A DNA stretch of 64,000 nt from an uncultured Maribacter sp. (GCA_947493885.1 CANLTE010000007.1:62001-126000), one strand, 5' to 3'; counted from the first letter of the stretch, positions 35,687-45,596 are shown. The notes: generated by a model from the sequence alone, not told the origin. Numbers and translations: made by a program.

Positions 35687-37603
35687 GTGAAAAATATAAT
35701 CTCTGAACGAGTAGCCGATTTTTTAAAAAACTTCCCTCCTTTTAATATGATTCCAAAAAAGGAATTACAAAATTTAGCAGAACAAGTTACTATAGTTTAT
35801 CATGAAAAAAACAGCATTGTTTTCGCTAAAGATCAAACACCGCATGCAAATTTTTATATTATTCACAAGGGCGCAGTTGCTTTAAAAAAAATAGTTGATG
35901 ATGAGACTATGGATATCTGTGATGAAGGAGATATTTTTGGTCTTCGCCCATTAATTGCTAACGAAAACTACCAATTAGAAGCAAGGGCATATGAAGAAAG
36001 TATTTTATACGGAATACCTATCGATTTTTTTAAACCCTATGCCAGAAATAACCAGCGAATAAGTAATTTTTTGCTGGAAAGTTTTGCCTCTAATACCAGA
36101 AATCCTTACTCAAAAGAAAACAAAGGTAAGTTATTAGGTAGCCTGTCTATTGAAGACAAAGCAAACCTTGAATTATCTGACTTACAACCTATTAGATATT
36201 CTAAAAAGTTAATTGCCTGCGACCCAGATATGCCTGCCAAGGAGGTGGCAATTTTAATGTCAAAAAACAATGTGGGCTCCATTTTAGTGGTAGAAAATGA
36301 GCTTCCAATTGGAATAATAACGGATAAAGATTTCAGAAATCACATCGTATCTGGTAGGTTTCCAATAACTACTCCTGCCTCAAATGTAATGTCTTCTCCT
36401 GTGGTTACGTACTCCAAAAACATGACCATTACTCAAGCTCAAATGGCAATGATGAAAAGTAGTATTAGTCACATTTGTTTAACTCAAGACGGTACTGTAA
36501 ATACTAAAGCAGTGGGCATTTTATCAAAGCATGACGTAATGGTTTCGTTAGGAAATAATCCTGCTGTTCTGGTAAAAGCCATTAAACGCTCAAAAAAATA
36601 CAAGCACATTAAAAATATTCGAAAAAGTGTAATACAGCTTCTTCAGGGGTATTTAGATAATAATATTCCTCTGGGATTAACAGCTAAAATAATTTCGGAA
36701 CTTAATGATGCTTGCATTAAAAAAACTATTGAACTTTCATTACTTAAAATGGAGACTCCACCTCCTGTAAAATTTGCTTGGTTAGCCATTGGGAGTCAAG
36801 GTAGAAGTGAACAATTATTGCATACCGACCAAGATAATGCCATAATTTTTGATGATGTTTCTGATGCAGAGTTACCTACTGTAACAAATTATTTTTTAAA
36901 ACTGGCGAAACATGTTACAAAGGGATTAAATACTATTGGCTACGAATATTGTCCAGCGGAAATGATGGCTTCTAACCCAAAATGGTGTTTAAGTCTTCAA
37001 GAATGGAAAAATTTAACTTCCCATTGGATTATTAACCCTGGTGCAGACGAAGTTTTAATGTCCTCCATATTTTTTGATTATACCGTTTCCTATGGAGATA
37101 AAGATATCGTGAACGAGCTCACAGAACATATTTTTTTCAATACAAAAAAGTATCCTATTTTTTATGTACACTTAGCTCATGGTGCTTTACAAAACCCTTC
37201 TCCTACAGGTTTTTTTAGGCAATTTTTAGTAGAACAGGACGGAGAGAACAAAGATTTTTTTGACATCAAAAGAAGGGCACTAATGCCGTTAGCGGATGCT
37301 GCGCGTGTACTTACGCTATATCATTCTATAAAGGCTATTAGCAATACTTGGGAACGCTATGAAAAATTAGCAGAACTGGAACCGCCAAATGCTGAACTTT
37401 ACCTTTCCTGTTCTTATGCAATGAAAGCATTACTAAAATTTAGAACGCGACAAGGCCTTTTACATCACGATTCCGGAAGGTATATTGCATTGGACCAGCT
37501 TACAAAAGAGGAAAAAATGAAACTAAAGCGAACTTTTAAAACCATTAAAGAAATTCAAGAACTCATTTCAAATAGGTTTAAAGTTGCAAATCTTTTAGGG
37601 TAA
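35687..37603 (+). CDS. cNMP-binding / CBS-pair / DUF294 nucleotidyltransferase-like protein
   Basis: About 638 aa from the GTG at 35687 (VKNIISERVADFLKNFPPFN); the frame is open up to a TTG at 35633, but that lies upstream of the -7 box. Domains: cyclic-nucleotide-binding-like (about 10-125; IVFAKDQTPHANFYIIHKGA, EGDIFGLRPL), a CBS pair (about 185-305; MPAKEVAILMSKNNVGSILV, PIGIITDKDFRNHIVSGRFP), then DUF294 nucleotidyltransferase (WLAIGSQGRSEQLLHTDQDN, with the G-S...D-x-D pattern related to GlnD) and DUF294 C-terminal domain. It probably senses nucleotides and may nucleotidylate a partner; the target is unknown. Its stop overlaps the start of the exonuclease gene by one base (TAATG), a pairing found in many bacteria. 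Confidence 0.85.
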   Translation: MKNIISERVADFLKNFPPFNMIPKKELQNLAEQVTIVYHEKNSIVFAKDQTPHANFYIIHKGAVALKKIVDDETMDICDEGDIFGLRPLIANENYQLEARAYEESILYGIPIDFFKPYARNNQRISNFLLESFASNTRNPYSKENKGKLLGSLSIEDKANLELSDLQPIRYSKKLIACDPDMPAKEVAILMSKNNVGSILVVENELPIGIITDKDFRNHIVSGRFPITTPASNVMSSPVVTYSKNMTITQAQMAMMKSSISHICLTQDGTVNTKAVGILSKHDVMVSLGNNPAVLVKAIKRSKKYKHIKNIRKSVIQLLQGYLDNNIPLGLTAKIISELNDACIKKTIELSLLKMETPPPVKFAWLAIGSQGRSEQLLHTDQDNAIIFDDVSDAELPTVTNYFLKLAKHVTKGLNTIGYEYCPAEMMASNPKWCLSLQEWKNLTSHWIINPGADEVLMSSIFFDYTVSYGDKDIVNELTEHIFFNTKKYPIFYVHLAHGALQNPSPTGFFRQFLVEQDGENKDFFDIKRRALMPLADAARVLTLYHSIKAISNTWERYEKLAELEPPNAELYLSCSYAMKALLKFRTRQGLLHHDSGRYIALDQLTKEEKMKLKRTFKTIKEIQELISNRFKVANLLG

Positions 37604-38265
37604 TGTGGTGGTCCAAAAAAAAACAAGAATATCCAGATTTTTGGAATACTTATGCTGAGTTGTTCACCAAAAAGCTAGAATACAATTTAAGCAATACTAC
37701 CTTTACTGTTTTAGACACCGAAACTACTGGGTTTAATTTCAGTGACGACAGGGTTTTATCCATTGGTGCACTAAAACTTTTTAAAAACGCAATTGCAATT
37801 GACAGCGTTTTTGATGTTTATGTGGAACAGGATATTTATAAAAAAGAAAGTATAAAGGTTCATGGTATTCTTAAACATACCAAACGAAAACTTATTTCGG
37901 AACAAGAAGCACTCATTAAATTTTTAGCCTATGTTGGTGATAACATAATTATTGCTCATCATGCAAAGTTTGATATCACAATGATTAATAGAGCTCTGTG
38001 TAGAAATAACTTACCAGAGTTAAAAAACAAAGTCTTGGACACTTCAACACTTTATAAAAAAACATTGCTACGCTCTAATCTATTAAACCAGCAAGATGCA
38101 TATTCTTTAGATGAACTTGCAGAAAAATACAATATCTCCATGAAAGATAGACATACCGCTCTCGGTGATGCCTATATCACAGCCGTAGCCTTTTTAAAAA
38201 TACTTACCAAGCTTAAAGAAAAAAGAGCAATTTCGTTAAAATGGTTATTAAAACATGCTATTTAG
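37603..38265 (+). CDS. DnaQ-like 3'-5' exonuclease (DNA polymerase III epsilon family)
   Basis: A 220-aa DEDDh exonuclease. Motif ExoI is [20 protein letters not shown], ExoII is [17 protein letters not shown], and ExoIII is [13 protein letters not shown] with the histidine of DEDDh. Length fits a stand-alone proofreading-type exonuclease, not the full replicative subunit, and no polymerase-binding tail is obvious. Start is fixed by a one-base overlap with the preceding stop (TAATG), so it is translationally coupled to the DUF294 protein. Its stop overlaps the convergent purC 3' end by eight bases. Confidence 0.88.
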   Translation: MWWSKKKQEYPDFWNTYAELFTKKLEYNLSNTTFTVLDTETTGFNFSDDRVLSIGALKLFKNAIAIDSVFDVYVEQDIYKKESIKVHGILKHTKRKLISEQEALIKFLAYVGDNIIIAHHAKFDITMINRALCRNNLPELKNKVLDTSTLYKKTLLRSNLLNQQDAYSLDELAEKYNISMKDRHTALGDAYITAVAFLKILTKLKEKRAISLKWLLKHAI

Positions 38266-39208
38266 ATAAATATGCTAAAACGTTGTTCTCTACACGTTGC
38301 TGAATGTTAGAAACATCAGCCTTTATAAAGGTTTCTCCAGTGATATTCTCATAAAGCTCAATATAACGTTCTGAAACTGAGGTAATGTATTCATCGGACA
38401 TTTCTGGCACTGTTTGCCCCTCTAAACCTTGAAAATTATTACTAATTAACCATTGACGAACAAACTCTTTTGAAAGTTGTTTTTGGGCTTCACCTTTTGC
38501 TTGGCGCTCTTCGTAGCCTTCAGCGTAAAAATATCTAGAAGAATCAGGAGTGTGTATTTCATCAATTAAAACAATATCTCCTTCTTTCGTTTTTCCAAAT
38601 TCATATTTAGTATCAACTAAAATAAGACCTCTTTTAGCCGCTATTTGAGTTCCTCTTTCAAATAGTGCTTTTGTATACTTTTCTAAAACAACATAATCTG
38701 CTTCTGAAACAATTCCTTTTTTCAAAATATCTTCTCTAGAAATATCCTCATCGTGATCACCCATCTCCGCTTTTGTTGCAGGAGTAATTATGGGTTTCGG
38801 AAATTTATCATTTTCCTGCATTCCATCAGGCATAGAAACACCACATAACATTCTTTTCCCTGCCTTATATTCACGAGCGGCGTGACCAGACATATATCCG
38901 CGTATCACCATTTCTACCTTAAAAGGTTCACACATTTTACCAACAGCAACATTTGGATCTGGAGTAGCAGTCAACCAATTTGGAACAATATCTGCCGTTT
39001 CCGCCATCATTTTAGTAGCAATCTGATTTAAAATCTGCCCTTTAAAAGGTATTCCTTTTGGCATAACAACATCAAACGCAGATAGCCTATCTGTTGCTAC
39101 CATTACTAAAACATCATCATTTAAGGTATAAACTTCTCTAACCTTTCCTTTGTACACGTTTTTTTGACCTGGAAAATTAAAGTCAGTGTCGGTAATCGTA
39201 TTACTCAT
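38258..39208 (-). CDS. purC: Phosphoribosylaminoimidazole-succinocarboxamide synthase (SAICAR synthase)
   Basis: Converts CAIR plus aspartate and ATP to SAICAR in de novo purine synthesis, in the cytoplasm. The front [20 protein letters not shown] and [20 protein letters not shown] and the later [28 protein letters not shown] are signature segments; the protein is the longer (about 315 aa) Bacteroidota and eukaryote-like form. I chose ATG at 39208 ([15 protein letters not shown]); the frame also has a TTG nine bases upstream at 39217. It follows phoH after nine bases on the minus strand and is likely co-transcribed. Confidence 0.95.
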   Translation of the reverse strand: MSNTITDTDFNFPGQKNVYKGKVREVYTLNDDVLVMVATDRLSAFDVVMPKGIPFKGQILNQIATKMMAETADIVPNWLTATPDPNVAVGKMCEPFKVEMVIRGYMSGHAAREYKAGKRMLCGVSMPDGMQENDKFPKPIITPATKAEMGDHDEDISREDILKKGIVSEADYVVLEKYTKALFERGTQIAAKRGLILVDTKYEFGKTKEGDIVLIDEIHTPDSSRYFYAEGYEERQAKGEAQKQLSKEFVRQWLISNNFQGLEGQTVPEMSDEYITSVSERYIELYENITGETFIKADVSNIQQRVENNVLAYLSK

Positions 39209-39217
39209 TTTTTGCAA

Positions 39218-40171
39218 TTAATTTTGATGTTCTATACTTCGGTAAGCGTCAATCACCTTTTTAACAAGTTTGTGTCTAATTACATCCTTATCATCAAGAT
39301 AAATAACTTCAATTCCTTCTACATTATTTAAAATTAGCAACGCCTCTTTTAATCCTGAAATAACTCTGCGTGGTAAATCTATTTGCCCTGGGTCACCTGT
39401 TACCAGAAACTTTGCGCTTTTACCCATACGGGTTAAAAACATTTTCATTTGAGCATGGGTTGTATTTTGAGCTTCGTCTAGTATCACAAAAGCTTTATCT
39501 AACGTACGCCCACGCATAAATGCCATTGGGGCAATTTGTATAGTTCCATTCTCTATATAATGGGTAAGTTTTTCAGCAGGTATCATATCTCGTAACGCAT
39601 CATACAATGGCTGCATATACGGATCTAATTTTTCTTTTAAATCTCCGGGTAAAAAGCCTAAATTTTCTCCAGCTTCAACAGCAGGTCTGGTAAGTATTAT
39701 ACGTTTTACCTGCTTTTCTTTTAATGCCTTTACTGCTAAAGCAACACTGGTATATGTCTTTCCAGTTCCAGCGGGTCCTATGGCAAAAACCATATCGCTT
39801 TTTCGTACAGCTTCCACAATTTTTCGTTGATTCGCCGTTTGCGCCTTTATTAGTTTTCCACTAACACCGTGAACTAAAACCTGTCCACTTTTTTCTGAGG
39901 AGGTATAGTCTGCTTCACTATCGCTTGTTAATACCCGTTCAATGGAATTTTCGTCAATTTTGTTGTACTTCACAAAATGCGCCGTAAGCATGTCAAAACG
40001 CTTTTCAAATTCTTCTAAAAGCTCTTCATCACCAAAAACTTTAATCTTATTTCCGCGGGCTACAATTTTTAACTTTGGAAAATACTTTTTTAATAAATCA
40101 ATATTTTCATTTTGTTGCCCAAAAAACTCTCTTGGGCTAATCTCCGTAAGTTCTAAGATAAGTTCGTTCAA
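39218..40171 (-). CDS. phoH: PhoH-like ATPase
   Basis: A 317-aa PhoH family P-loop ATPase. Walker A is AIGPAGTGKTYTSVALAVKA, Walker B AFVILDEAQNTTHAQMKMFL, followed by KFLVTGDPGQIDLPRRVISG. The N-terminal half holds a KH-like RNA-binding region (LKIVARGNKIKVFGDEELLE). The family is implicated in RNA handling and phosphate-starvation responses, with the exact substrate unclear. There is no in-frame ATG at the front; a TTG at 40171 gives NELILELTEISPREFFG, which matches the usual flavobacterial N-terminus, so TTG is taken as the start. It is divergent from the DUF62 gene. Confidence 0.93.
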   Translation of the reverse strand: MNELILELTEISPREFFGQQNENIDLLKKYFPKLKIVARGNKIKVFGDEELLEEFEKRFDMLTAHFVKYNKIDENSIERVLTSDSEADYTSSEKSGQVLVHGVSGKLIKAQTANQRKIVEAVRKSDMVFAIGPAGTGKTYTSVALAVKALKEKQVKRIILTRPAVEAGENLGFLPGDLKEKLDPYMQPLYDALRDMIPAEKLTHYIENGTIQIAPMAFMRGRTLDKAFVILDEAQNTTHAQMKMFLTRMGKSAKFLVTGDPGQIDLPRRVISGLKEALLILNNVEGIEVIYLDDKDVIRHKLVKKVIDAYRSIEHQN

Positions 40172-40232
40172 AGAATAGACATGTTTATAATTATCGCTAG
40201 GAATTAATACGTTCCCTTGGCTTTTTTTTGTT

Positions 40233-40240
40233 TAATTTTG
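40233..40240 (+). promoter_or_regulatory. Possible -7 promoter box (TAATTTTG)
   Basis: Matches TAnnTTTG 59 bases before the ATG of the SAM hydroxide adenosyltransferase gene, in the divergent phoH spacer. A -33 element at normal spacing is not clear. Confidence 0.35.
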
Positions 40241-40299
40241 TTTAACAAATTTAAGTAAATTTTCACTTTTATTAACCAAAAACATATCAACATTGCTGC

Positions 40300-41133
40300 A
40301 TGGCAATCATTACACTAACCACTGATTTTGGATTAAAAGACCACTTTGTAGGTGCCTTAAAAGGTGCTATATATAGTGAAATTGCAGATGTTAATATTGT
40401 GGATATATCTCACGGCATAGGTCCTTTTAATATTCCAGAATGCGCCTATATTCTGGAAAACTCCTATAAAAACTTCCCTAAAGGCACCGTTCATTTAGTT
40501 GGCGTAGATGCAGAACCTACTGTTGAAAATCAACATATTGCTGTACTGGTTGATGGGCATTATTTTATTAGTGCTAACAATGGGGTTATTGGGTTAATAA
40601 CTTCAGAAAAGAAGCCAGAAAAAATTGTTCAAATTAACTTACCCAACAATCATGCATATGGGGCTTTTCCAGAAATGGATATTTTTGTAAAAGTGGCTTG
40701 CCACATAGCACGTGGAGGCACTTTAGAGGTCATAGGGCAACCTTTTAATGCTTTAAAGGAGCTGCGTGAGTTTTCTCCCCAGTTTGCTGACAACGGAAAT
40801 AAAATAATTGGTAGCGTTATTTATATTGATAATTATGGAAACGTAATTACCAATATTCTTAAGCAACAATTTGAAGGCTACAGAAACGGACGCGAATTTG
40901 AATTAATAGCTCGCAGTCATAAAATACATCAAATTCATGAACGCTATAGTGACATTGTAAACTTTGATGTAGAAAAAAATAAAAGAAAAGGCGCAGGAGA
41001 TTTACTAGCGCTATACAATTCTTCTAATTATATAGAATTAGCTATATATAAAAGTAACCTAAATACGGGAGGAGGAGCATCAACATTATTAGGTTTGGAA
41101 TACCGAGATACTATTACCATAAATTTTAAATAA
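40300..41133 (+). CDS. SAM hydroxide adenosyltransferase (DUF62 / SAM hydrolase)
   Basis: A 277-aa enzyme that splits S-adenosylmethionine to adenosine and methionine using water or hydroxide. Family markers: N-terminal IITLTTDFGLKDHFVGALKG (substrate-binding Asp), VDISHGIGPFNIPECAYIL, FPKGTVHLVGVDAEP, ISANNGVIGLI, and the C-terminal IDNYGNVITNI. Complete, cytoplasmic. The next gene starts one base after its stop, so they are co-transcribed; the physiological role of these enzymes is unsettled. Confidence 0.92.
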   Translation: MAIITLTTDFGLKDHFVGALKGAIYSEIADVNIVDISHGIGPFNIPECAYILENSYKNFPKGTVHLVGVDAEPTVENQHIAVLVDGHYFISANNGVIGLITSEKKPEKIVQINLPNNHAYGAFPEMDIFVKVACHIARGGTLEVIGQPFNALKELREFSPQFADNGNKIIGSVIYIDNYGNVITNILKQQFEGYRNGREFELIARSHKIHQIHERYSDIVNFDVEKNKRKGAGDLLALYNSSNYIELAIYKSNLNTGGGASTLLGLEYRDTITINFK

Positions 41134-41134
41134 G

Positions 41135-41431
41135 ATGATTGTACGGATTGTGAAGTTGACATTTAAAAAAGAAAACGTTTCTAATTTTGAGCAAATTTTT
41201 GAGGAAACTAAGGAAGGTATTAGAGCCTTTAATGGATGTAATCATTTAGAACTGTTTCAAGATATTCATAACAAAAACACTTTTTTTACATATAGTTATT
41301 GGGATAAAGAAGATAGCTTAAATCTATATCGAAATTCCGCCTTTTTTAAAACAGTTTGGGCAAAGACTAAAGTTTTGTTTGATGCAAAACCTGAAGCTTG
41401 GAGTGTTCACAAAAAACATATTTTAAACTAA
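41135..41431 (+). CDS. Antibiotic biosynthesis monooxygenase-fold (ABM) protein
   Basis: A 98-aa protein with the small dimeric ferredoxin-like ABM fold: IVRIVKLTFKKENVSNFEQI, IRAFNGCNHLELFQDIHNKN and FFTYSYWDKEDSLNLYRNSA, then WSVHKKH. ABM proteins include heme-degrading and quinone-forming enzymes, but many are uncharacterised and no cofactor residue can be named here. It is packed one base after the DUF62 gene and seven bases before gldF, so it is in their operon. Confidence 0.8.
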   Translation: MIVRIVKLTFKKENVSNFEQIFEETKEGIRAFNGCNHLELFQDIHNKNTFFTYSYWDKEDSLNLYRNSAFFKTVWAKTKVLFDAKPEAWSVHKKHILN

Positions 41432-41438
41432 AAAATTC

Positions 41439-42167
41439 ATGCTTGCCATTTTTAAACGAGAAATACAATCGTTCTTTACTTCTCCAATTGGGTATTTAAT
41501 TATAGGATTGTTTTTAACCCTAACTGGACTGTTTTTATGGGTGTTTAGTGGTTCTTTTAATATATTGGAATATGGTTTTGCAGACCTAAGTCACTTTTTC
41601 AACCTCACCCCTTGGGTCTTTTTATTCTTAATTCCCGCTATCACAATGCGAAGCTTTTCTGAGGAAAAAAAGTTAGGCACCTTAGAGCTTTTATATATTA
41701 AGCCTATTGGTTTAACCAATATTGTTCTTGGTAAATTCTTAGGAACCTTTACGCTGTCCGTAATTGCTCTTATTCCAACCTTGTTATACGTATACACAAT
41801 TTCTGAACTAGGTGTTGTTGCGGGTAATTTAGATTCTGGTATTGTAATAGGTTCTTACTTTGGAGTTTTATTTTTGGTTGCGGCCTATACCGCCATCGGA
41901 ATTTTTACTTCTACATTATCAGAGAATCAAATTATTGCTTTTATTTTAGGCGTTGCGCTATGTTTTATGTTCTACTACGGTTTTGAAAGTATGTCTACTT
42001 TATTTGAAGGAAGCACCGCTTCGTTTATAAAAAAACTGGGGATAAAAACACATTTTGATGGAGTTTCTCAAGGTATTGTGGATACCCGAAGCATCGTTTA
42101 TTTCGCTAGCATTACGCTCTTTTTTGTTTTTTTAACTACTGTTCAACTTAAAAATGCAACGAGGTAA
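41439..42167 (+). CDS. gldF: Gliding-motility ABC transporter permease GldF
   Basis: A 242-aa integral membrane protein with six hydrophobic segments, ABC-2 type. The start (MLAIFKREIQSFFTSPIGYL) and RSFSEEKKLGTLELLYIKPI are typical of GldF and related copper/gliding permeases. With GldG and the ATPase GldA (not in this window) it forms a transporter linked to gliding motility. It overlaps gldG by one base (TAATGA). Confidence 0.9.
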   Translation: MLAIFKREIQSFFTSPIGYLIIGLFLTLTGLFLWVFSGSFNILEYGFADLSHFFNLTPWVFLFLIPAITMRSFSEEKKLGTLELLYIKPIGLTNIVLGKFLGTFTLSVIALIPTLLYVYTISELGVVAGNLDSGIVIGSYFGVLFLVAAYTAIGIFTSTLSENQIIAFILGVALCFMFYYGFESMSTLFEGSTASFIKKLGIKTHFDGVSQGIVDTRSIVYFASITLFFVFLTTVQLKNATR

Positions 42168-43831
42168 TGAATAAAACAATATTTACAATTGCAAAAGGAT
42201 TGCTGCTGCTAATATTGGTAAATGTTTTAGCAAACTTCGTATATACTCGAATTGATTTAACCGAAGATAAAAGATATACTCTTACTTCCGAAGCTATACA
42301 AGCTACCCAAAATATTGATGCTCCGGTAATAATAGATGTACTTTTAGACGGAAATCTGCCTCCCGAATTTTTAAAATTAAAAAGTGAGGTAAAAGAGTTA
42401 TTATTAGCCTTTGAAGCCAAGAACAATAATGTAAAATTCAGTTTTGTAAATCCACTAGAAGGAGCCGAAAATGTTAATACTGTTGTAACCGATTTACAAA
42501 CGCTTGGCCTTACCCCTACCCAAATTACAGTAGAAAATAAAACTGAGGTTTCTCAAAATATAGTTTTCCCCTGGGCAATGGTGAATTACAAAAACACAAC
42601 CGTAAAAGTACCTTTATTAAAAAACAGGTTAGGTGCTAGTACCGAGGAACGTGTTAACAATTCCGTTCAGCATTTGGAGTATGCTTTTGCGGATGCTTTT
42701 ACCAAAGTAAGCATCAACGAAAAGAAAAAAATTGCCATTATCAAAGGTAACGGAGAACTTGCCGATATACACTTAGCAGATTTTTTAACCACGATTAGAG
42801 ATTACTACAATATTGGAGCTATTACGTTGGACTCTGTTGAAACCAATCCAAGAGGAACGCTGAACAAGCTAAAAAACTATGACCTTGCTATAATTGCAAA
42901 ACCACAACAAGCTTTTTCAGAAAAGGAAAAATACGTACTAGACCAGTATATCGTAAATGGAGGAAAATCTCTTTGGTTAATTGATCAAGTGCAAATGGAA
43001 CTGGACAGTCTTTTTAATGAAAAAGGCACAGCTATGGCACTTGGCAGCAATTTAAACCTCAACGATTTTTTATTTAATTATGGGGTTAGAATAAACCCAA
43101 CATTGGTGAACGACATGTATTTTACCCAAATTGTGTTAGCTTCGGGTGATGGTAATGCAGCACAGTACAACCCTGTTCCTTGGGTGTATCACCCTATGGT
43201 GTTTTCTAAAAACAATCACCCCATTAACAATAACATTGAAGCTTTAAAATTTCAGTTCGCAAATGCTATCGATACCATTTCAAATGCAAATAAAAAAACT
43301 ATTTTATTACAAAGCTCTCCCCTCTCCAAAGTGGATGGTACTCCAAAACAAATAAGTTTAAGTTTAACCAAAAACCCTCCTAAAAAGGAGCACTACGTAC
43401 AGGGCAATAATCCTTTAGCGGTTTTAATTGAAGGCGATTTTAAATCGGCTTACGCGAACAGAGTAAAACCAGTAAATCTCAATGATTTTCGCAAAAAAGG
43501 GGAAGCAAATAAAATGATTGTGATTTCTGATGGTGACCTTATCAAAAACCAATTACGTAATGGAAGACCCTTAGAGTTAGGATATGATAAGTGGACAAAC
43601 AACTTTTACGGTAATAAAGAATTTTTGGTAAACAGTGTAAATTACCTTCTTGACGATACAGGACTTATAAACATTAGAAACAAAAAAGTAGCGATACCTT
43701 TTCTTGATGAGAAAAAAATCGAAGAACAAAAAACCAAATGGCAGCTAATAAATATTGGTACTCCCATAGTTCTTGTGCTTCTTTTTGGGTTTATTTTCAG
43801 CCATTTTAGAAAGCGTAAATACGCCTCTTAG
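42167..43831 (+). CDS. gldG: Gliding-motility ABC transporter substrate-binding protein GldG
   Basis: A 554-aa protein with an N-terminal membrane anchor (IAKGLLLLILVNVLANFVYT), the GldG-type extracytoplasmic domain (RIDLTEDKRYTLTSEAIQAT, VPLLKNRLGASTEERVNNSV, YVLDQYIVNGGKSLWLIDQV) and a C-terminal TM helix (INIGTPIVLVLLFGFIFSHF) followed by a basic tail. It partners GldF. The one-base overlap with gldF means translational coupling. Confidence 0.92.
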   Translation: MNKTIFTIAKGLLLLILVNVLANFVYTRIDLTEDKRYTLTSEAIQATQNIDAPVIIDVLLDGNLPPEFLKLKSEVKELLLAFEAKNNNVKFSFVNPLEGAENVNTVVTDLQTLGLTPTQITVENKTEVSQNIVFPWAMVNYKNTTVKVPLLKNRLGASTEERVNNSVQHLEYAFADAFTKVSINEKKKIAIIKGNGELADIHLADFLTTIRDYYNIGAITLDSVETNPRGTLNKLKNYDLAIIAKPQQAFSEKEKYVLDQYIVNGGKSLWLIDQVQMELDSLFNEKGTAMALGSNLNLNDFLFNYGVRINPTLVNDMYFTQIVLASGDGNAAQYNPVPWVYHPMVFSKNNHPINNNIEALKFQFANAIDTISNANKKTILLQSSPLSKVDGTPKQISLSLTKNPPKKEHYVQGNNPLAVLIEGDFKSAYANRVKPVNLNDFRKKGEANKMIVISDGDLIKNQLRNGRPLELGYDKWTNNFYGNKEFLVNSVNYLLDDTGLINIRNKKVAIPFLDEKKIEEQKTKWQLINIGTPIVLVLLFGFIFSHFRKRKYAS

Positions 43832-43870
43832 GTGTTAATAAAATTGTTTCGATATCAGAACCATTTAAAA

Positions 43871-43878
43871 TATCTTTG
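43871..43878 (+). promoter_or_regulatory. Candidate dnaN -7 promoter box (TATCTTTG)
   Basis: Exact TAnnTTTG match in the gldG-dnaN spacer, giving an untranslated leader of roughly 75 bases before the ATG at 43959. The nearest TTG upstream is 24 bases away, slightly long for a -33 box. Confidence 0.45.
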
Positions 43879-43958
43879 TTTGAAGGCACACCGCTAAAAA
43901 CTATCTGATTTTAGTTTTTAAATTGTCTTTTAACTTGCTAATAAAATAAAAAAGAAGA

Positions 43959-45077
43959 ATGAAATTTATAGTATCTAGTACATACTTATTAAAGCAATTA
44001 CAAATATTAGGTGGTGTTATTAATAATAGTAACACATTACCTATTTTAGATAATTTTCTTTTTGACCTAAAACAAAACAAACTTACCGTTTCGGCCTCTG
44101 ATTTAGAAACCACAATGAGTTCCGTTTTAGATGTTGATTCAGATAACGAAGGTACCATAGCAGTACCTGCAAAATTGTTGTTGGAAACGTTAAAAACTTT
44201 TCCAGAACAACCTTTAACTTTTGTTATCGAGGATAATAATACTGTAGAAATAAGCTCTAATCATGGTAAATATGCGCTAGCGTATGCAGATGGAGCAGAA
44301 TTCCCTAAAGCGGTAGAATTGGCTGACCCAAGTACTACAACTATTTTAGGAGACATATTAGCTACAGCTATTAACAAAACTATTTTTGCCGCTGGTAACG
44401 ATGATTTACGACCCGTAATGAGCGGTGTATTTTTCCAATTTTCTCCAGAAAATTTAACCTTTGTGGCTACTGATGCGCACAAACTGGTTAAATACAAAAG
44501 AGAAGATGTAACAGCTTCTCAAGTGGCAGAATTCATTATGCCTAAAAAACCTTTAACGCTTTTAAAAGGAATTTTAGCAGGAAGTGAAACTGATGTTATT
44601 ATTGAATATAATGAGAGTAATGCCAAATTTACTTTTGATAATACAGAACTTATTTGTAGACTAATTGATGGTAAGTACCCTAATTATGAAGCGGTAATAC
44701 CTAAAGAAAATCCTAATAAACTATCTATCTCAAGAAACCAGTTTTTAAGCTCGGTTCGTAGAGTTTCTATTTTCTCAAATAAAACTACACACCAAATACG
44801 CTTAAAAATAGCTGGTGCAGAGCTTAATATTTCTGCGGAGGATATTGATTATAGTAACAAAGCTGAAGAGCGTTTAACATGCGCCTATCAAGGTGATGAT
44901 ATGCAAATTGGTTTTAATTCTCGCTTTTTAACCGAAATGCTAAATAACCTTAACTCTGATGAAGTTTCATTGGAAATGAGTTTACCAAATAGAGCAGGAA
45001 TTTTAACCCCTGCTGATGGTTTAGATGAAGGAGAAAATGTTACTATGCTGGTTATGCCAGTAATGCTTAACGCATAA
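43959..45077 (+). CDS. dnaN: DNA polymerase III sliding clamp (beta subunit)
   Basis: A 372-aa beta clamp; forms a ring dimer that tethers DNA polymerase III. The three clamp domains are recognisable: MKFIVSSTYLLKQLQILGGV and NTLPILDNFLFDLKQNKLTV (domain 1), NKTIFAAGNDDLRPVMSGVF (domain 2), and VSIFSNKTTHQIRLKIAGAE with FNSRFLTEMLNNLNSDEVSL (domain 3). The C-terminus VTMLVMPVMLN replaces the MPMRL seen in proteobacteria, as usual in Bacteroidota. A strong terminator follows. Confidence 0.97.
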   Translation: MKFIVSSTYLLKQLQILGGVINNSNTLPILDNFLFDLKQNKLTVSASDLETTMSSVLDVDSDNEGTIAVPAKLLLETLKTFPEQPLTFVIEDNNTVEISSNHGKYALAYADGAEFPKAVELADPSTTTILGDILATAINKTIFAAGNDDLRPVMSGVFFQFSPENLTFVATDAHKLVKYKREDVTASQVAEFIMPKKPLTLLKGILAGSETDVIIEYNESNAKFTFDNTELICRLIDGKYPNYEAVIPKENPNKLSISRNQFLSSVRRVSIFSNKTTHQIRLKIAGAELNISAEDIDYSNKAEERLTCAYQGDDMQIGFNSRFLTEMLNNLNSDEVSLEMSLPNRAGILTPADGLDEGENVTMLVMPVMLNA

Positions 45078-45095
45078 AACTAAACTTCAAATAGT

Positions 45096-45135
45096 AAAAA
45101 AGACCGTTACTTTTTAAGGTAACGGTCTTTTTTTT
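45096..45135 (+). terminator. Intrinsic terminator of dnaN, probably bidirectional
   Basis: A 12-bp perfect stem, AAAGACCGTTAC and GTAACGGTCTTT, with loop TTTTTAAG and a run of eight T after the right arm. A matching A run precedes the left arm, so it can also serve the convergent DUF4870 gene, which ends at 45152. Confidence 0.93.
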
Positions 45136-45151
45136 ACCACACTAAATTTAA

Positions 45152-45517
45152 TTAAGAAATAAAAGGTATTGCGCCAAAATTACTAGGTGCCTCTCCTCTA
45201 CTTGCCCTAACTGCATTAACAATGGGCATAATAAAGCCTAATAAGCCGGCAAAAATTAAAATGAATATTCCGAGACCTAATAGTAATATAGACGGAATAC
45301 CTATAATGATATACAGTAGTAAGCTTAACTGAAGGTTAATTACAGATTTACCGTGTTCGTTCATACCCATAACCCGATCTCTATTCGTAAGCCACAGAAT
45401 AAGTGGAACAATTAAACCTCCAAAACCCGTAAAATAATCTAAATATTGAGAAAGGTGAGTTATAACTAATAACTGATTATCTTCTCTAACCGCTACGTTT
45501 TGATTTATGATTTCCAT
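45152..45517 (-). CDS. DUF4870 small membrane protein
   Basis: A 121-aa protein with the DUF4870 (Tic20-like) layout: a hydrophilic start, then THLSQYLDYFTGFGGLIVPL and ILWLTNRDRVMGMNEHGKSV (the conserved HGK with basic/acid residues), VINLQLSLLLYIIIGIPSIL, and a final TM with VNAVRASRGE. Probably three or four membrane segments in the inner membrane; function unknown. Converges on dnaN and shares its terminator. Confidence 0.85.
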   Translation of the reverse strand: MEIINQNVAVREDNQLLVITHLSQYLDYFTGFGGLIVPLILWLTNRDRVMGMNEHGKSVINLQLSLLLYIIIGIPSILLLGLGIFILIFAGLLGFIMPIVNAVRASRGEAPSNFGAIPFIS

Positions 45518-45596
45518 TTTTTTGATTGATTTTAAGATGAATAACTATCTATACGACGCCTAATCAATCAATTTGTTACAAAAAATAATTATAGTA

